Source: Moringa oleifera (lineage: Eukaryota > Streptophyta > Magnoliopsida > Brassicales > Moringaceae). Taken from it: a stretch of 64,000 nt of DNA. The DNA lies in contig JAJFZO010000407.1 in NCBI GenBank assembly GCA_021397835.1, positions 3,410,001 through 3,474,000 on the forward strand. The letters are read 5' to 3'. The notes under the pieces were generated by a model that was not told where the DNA came from, searched no databases, and was given only the letters and a program-made list of their open reading frames with translations. The position numbers and the translations under genes are program-made. Shown here piece after piece: positions 61,775 to 64,000 of the stretch (positions are counted from its first letter, which is position 1; the number at the start of each line of letters is the position of its first letter).

Positions 61775-64000
61775 ATGGGCAAGATCTCCAAGGTACGCCA
61801 TCAAACTCTTAAAACCCGATATTTCAATTTCCGCGATTTACAAGCTAGTTAAGCCAAATGTTTTCTCTGTTTCAGTCTTCTTGGCCCAAAGTAGTAGCTA
61901 GAAAATGGTTAAATATGCGCAGCGGAGCTGAAGAGTTTCATTCCGATTATGCAATCAAAGGTGAAGTTTCGGATTTGTATCGGGTTTCGGAAACCACTGT
62001 CGTGTCATTTCGTATCGAATTTTGACTGGAGTTTGTGTTTGTGGTTGCAGCAGGTAAAACCGATAGAAGGAAGAGTTGTTCAGACCAGGATTATTATGTT
62101 ATCGTACCCGATGATTTTTCAGGTAATTATTCTGCAGCGACATCGCACTAACGTTCGTACTGATTTGCACTCCTAGCCGTTGATTTCTGGAACAATTAGT
62201 ATGGGACCCTCCTGTCGTCAGATCGACGGCTATGATTAATATGATTGGACACCAAAAGAAAAGGAGAGGTTTGTCTAACCAGTGGTATCGGCGATTTCTC
62301 ATACTGATTTCGGTTGGGTCCCCTTTGGTTAGTTGGGATTAGATAAGCTAATAAGTGTTGAAAACAGTTCCACGTGGACGGCTAGATACGCTCCTGCATG
62401 ATTTGATAGTAGGAGTTAGCTGTAGTAAATCTCTCTGGTATCTCGTTTTCTGGGTTTTCTTGGCTTTTCTTATAACTTTTTCGGATTTGTAACCTACAAT
62501 TCTTTCTGTTTTTATCAGAAGAGTGGTTGATGGAAGCTGCAAATGGGCTGAAGACGTCGACCGTCACGCCGGCGGCAACTGATACTCTCAACCTCCGGTA
62601 AGGCCATATCAACACCTAACGCTGCAAACATATACATGATTGGATATTGGGCATGTAAATGATGGTTGGAGTTTACAGGATGTTCGTCGGAACATGGAAT
62701 GTCGGAGGGAAGTCACCCCACGGTGGCCTGAACTTGGGCGACTGGCTAAGGTCACCTGCGCCTGCTGACATCTATGTTCTTGGGTATCGTGCTCTTTCTC
62801 CGCCATTGATATACTGTTTGCTCTTTTTGTTTGTCTTCTTATTCGCCATGCAAGCTGAAGGTTTCGAGCTTCTCTTACGGCTACGTTGCTTTAGTTATAA
62901 TAATATTCCATCTTTCCCGTATTGGTTCACTTATTTGAGTTGGTCATTAATGAGAGACCCGAAAAGAGTAACTCTCCAGGCCTTCTTTCTCATGAAATTC
63001 CTCGCCCACCCATGCTTTTTGCTTGTTATCTTTTCCACTGAGAAAGTTGCATAGCTTAACGCGCCGCTATGATTGATCTACTGTTCATGGATCAAGTTGT
63101 CATTTCGTCCAGTGTCAACTATTCAGCCTGGACTGTACAGGACCTAGTTGACCTGGCCTTACTTAACATGCTCCACAGCTCATCACCAACGTGCTCTTTA
63201 ATTCTGGCACTCCAGATTCATTTACCCTTTTGCCCCCACGTGTCCTCTGCACGTCTACCAAGAAAGATAAAGATTGGAATTGTCCGAGTTTTAACCGGAC
63301 ACTGTTGTTTGCTGTTTAGGTTCCAAGAAATCGTCCCTCTTAATGCTGGAAACGTCCTGGGTGCAGAGGATATCGGCCCAGCTGCTAAGTGGTTGGCCCT
63401 TATTCGTCAAGCTTTGAACGCCAACCGGAACAGCCAGGAAATCGATTACAACGAGGTGACGACCACGACAGAAGCGGGTTCGCCACCTCAGTCTGACCAG
63501 CGGGGAAGCTTAAAGCCCAGGCTCAGCTTCTCTGATTTGATCTCACTGGAAGATGAGCTTTGCAGAGAGGATTTTGAAAGATTGCTCAAGTTAAATTCGA
63601 GCACTGGCGAAGAGTGCTCACCCAGCCCGAAAGATAGCAGTCAAGTCCCGCATGGTTACTGCCTAGCTGCAAGCAAGCAGATGGTGGGGATTTTCCTGTG
63701 CGTATGGGTTAGAGACGATCTTTACAAACATATTAGCAACTTGAAGGTCTCTTGCGTCGGCCGTGGCCTCATGGGATACCTGGGCAACAAGGTCAGTCAT
63801 CGATGGATTTCTATAGACACAAAATTTTGTTTACATGAAATTATAGGGTTGCTGATGTGTGTGCTTCTCTGTATTCGTTAAAAGGGTTCAATATCAATCA
63901 GCATGACATTGCATCACACAACTTTCTGCTTTGTTTGCACCCATTTGACTTCTGGGGAGAAGGAAGGTGACGAGGTGAGAAGAAACTCTGACGTCACTGA
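61775..64000 (+). CDS. Type I inositol polyphosphate 5-phosphatase, 3' part beyond window
   Basis: Seven exons are visible and in phase: 61775-61792, 61876-61960, 62051-62122, 62519-62597, 62679-62783, 63320-63791, 63886-64000 (runs off the edge), about 315 residues. The N-terminus [19 protein letters not shown], followed by [10 protein letters not shown], is the plant type I start. The catalytic (DNase I-like) domain begins [14 protein letters not shown], continues [15 protein letters not shown], then after a plant-specific insert of about 85 residues [14 protein letters not shown] and [20 protein letters not shown]. The metal-binding Asn (TWNVGG) and Glu (FQEIVP) are present; the later PAWCDRIL and SDHRP motifs lie outside. 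It removes the 5-phosphate from inositol phosphates or phosphoinositides. In order after KIN-5B and ZAT11 it corresponds, from memory, to At2g37440. Confidence 0.92.

Noticed and set aside
63069..63881. 270-codon open frame starting inside an intron of the 5-phosphatase
   Set aside because: The first part is intron 62784-63319, which happens to be open in the frame of exon 6, and the end runs past the donor at 63792.

Overview
The window is nuclear DNA from a flowering plant, most likely a eudicot. Nine of the eleven host genes are split by introns with GT/AG ends, and all have close plant family counterparts (AFC1 LAMMER kinase, RPL23A, plastid DapF, kinesin-5B, ZAT11). The gaps between genes are very AT-rich, and several leaders carry GA/CT microsatellites. 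I cannot name the species. Exon joins below were worked out by hand from reading frame, GT/AG sites and family resemblance.

Layout. (1) 1-2671, minus: a TRM/DUF4378-type protein, cut by the left edge. (2) 12113-13183, minus: an intronless SLOW GREEN 1-like chloroplast TPR protein. (3) 15466-15925, minus: a 94-residue 'plant protein 1589' (TIGR01589/RPGE-like). (4) 18808-23403, minus: AFC1, 12 coding exons, 435 aa. (5) 24349-26174, plus: RPL23A, 153 aa. (6) 27068-28705, minus: an E-class PPR protein, head to head with (7) 28944-32285, plus: chloroplast diaminopimelate epimerase, 363 aa. (8) 33998-40485, plus: kinesin KIN-5B, 23 coding exons, 1046 aa. (9) 40627-49889: a 9.3-kb Mutator-like transposon. 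(10) 51519-52043, plus: ZAT11-like C2H2 repressor. (11) 61775-64000, plus: type I inositol polyphosphate 5-phosphatase, cut by the right edge.

The most interesting object is the transposon. It has two converging genes: a MuDR-type transposase on plus, and on minus a nine-exon, fully open 828-aa protein with an N-terminal DUF1985 region and a C-terminal Ulp1/C48 protease with His-Asp-Cys in place. This matches the Kaonashi/VANDAL type of MULE. Five noncoding blocks carry arrays of a short TCGTAAC/TCGTACC core, mostly spaced 19-21 bp. The core lies on the plus strand in the left half and on the minus strand in the right half, so the element is mirror-symmetric. I propose these are target sites of an element-encoded DNA-binding protein, perhaps the DUF1985 protein, by analogy with VANC anti-silencing factors. 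The transposase gene has a one-base frameshift in a ten-A run just before its zinc knuckles.

Gene order, as I remember Arabidopsis, combines At3g53540-At3g53580 (TRM, TPR, AFC1, DapF) with At2g37420-At2g37440 (KIN-5B, ZAT11, 5-phosphatase). This suggests an ancestral segment that was later duplicated and thinned in Arabidopsis. About half the window (3.4-12.1, 13.5-14.9, 16.5-18.8 and 52.1-60.2 kb) is intergenic with no gene I can support.
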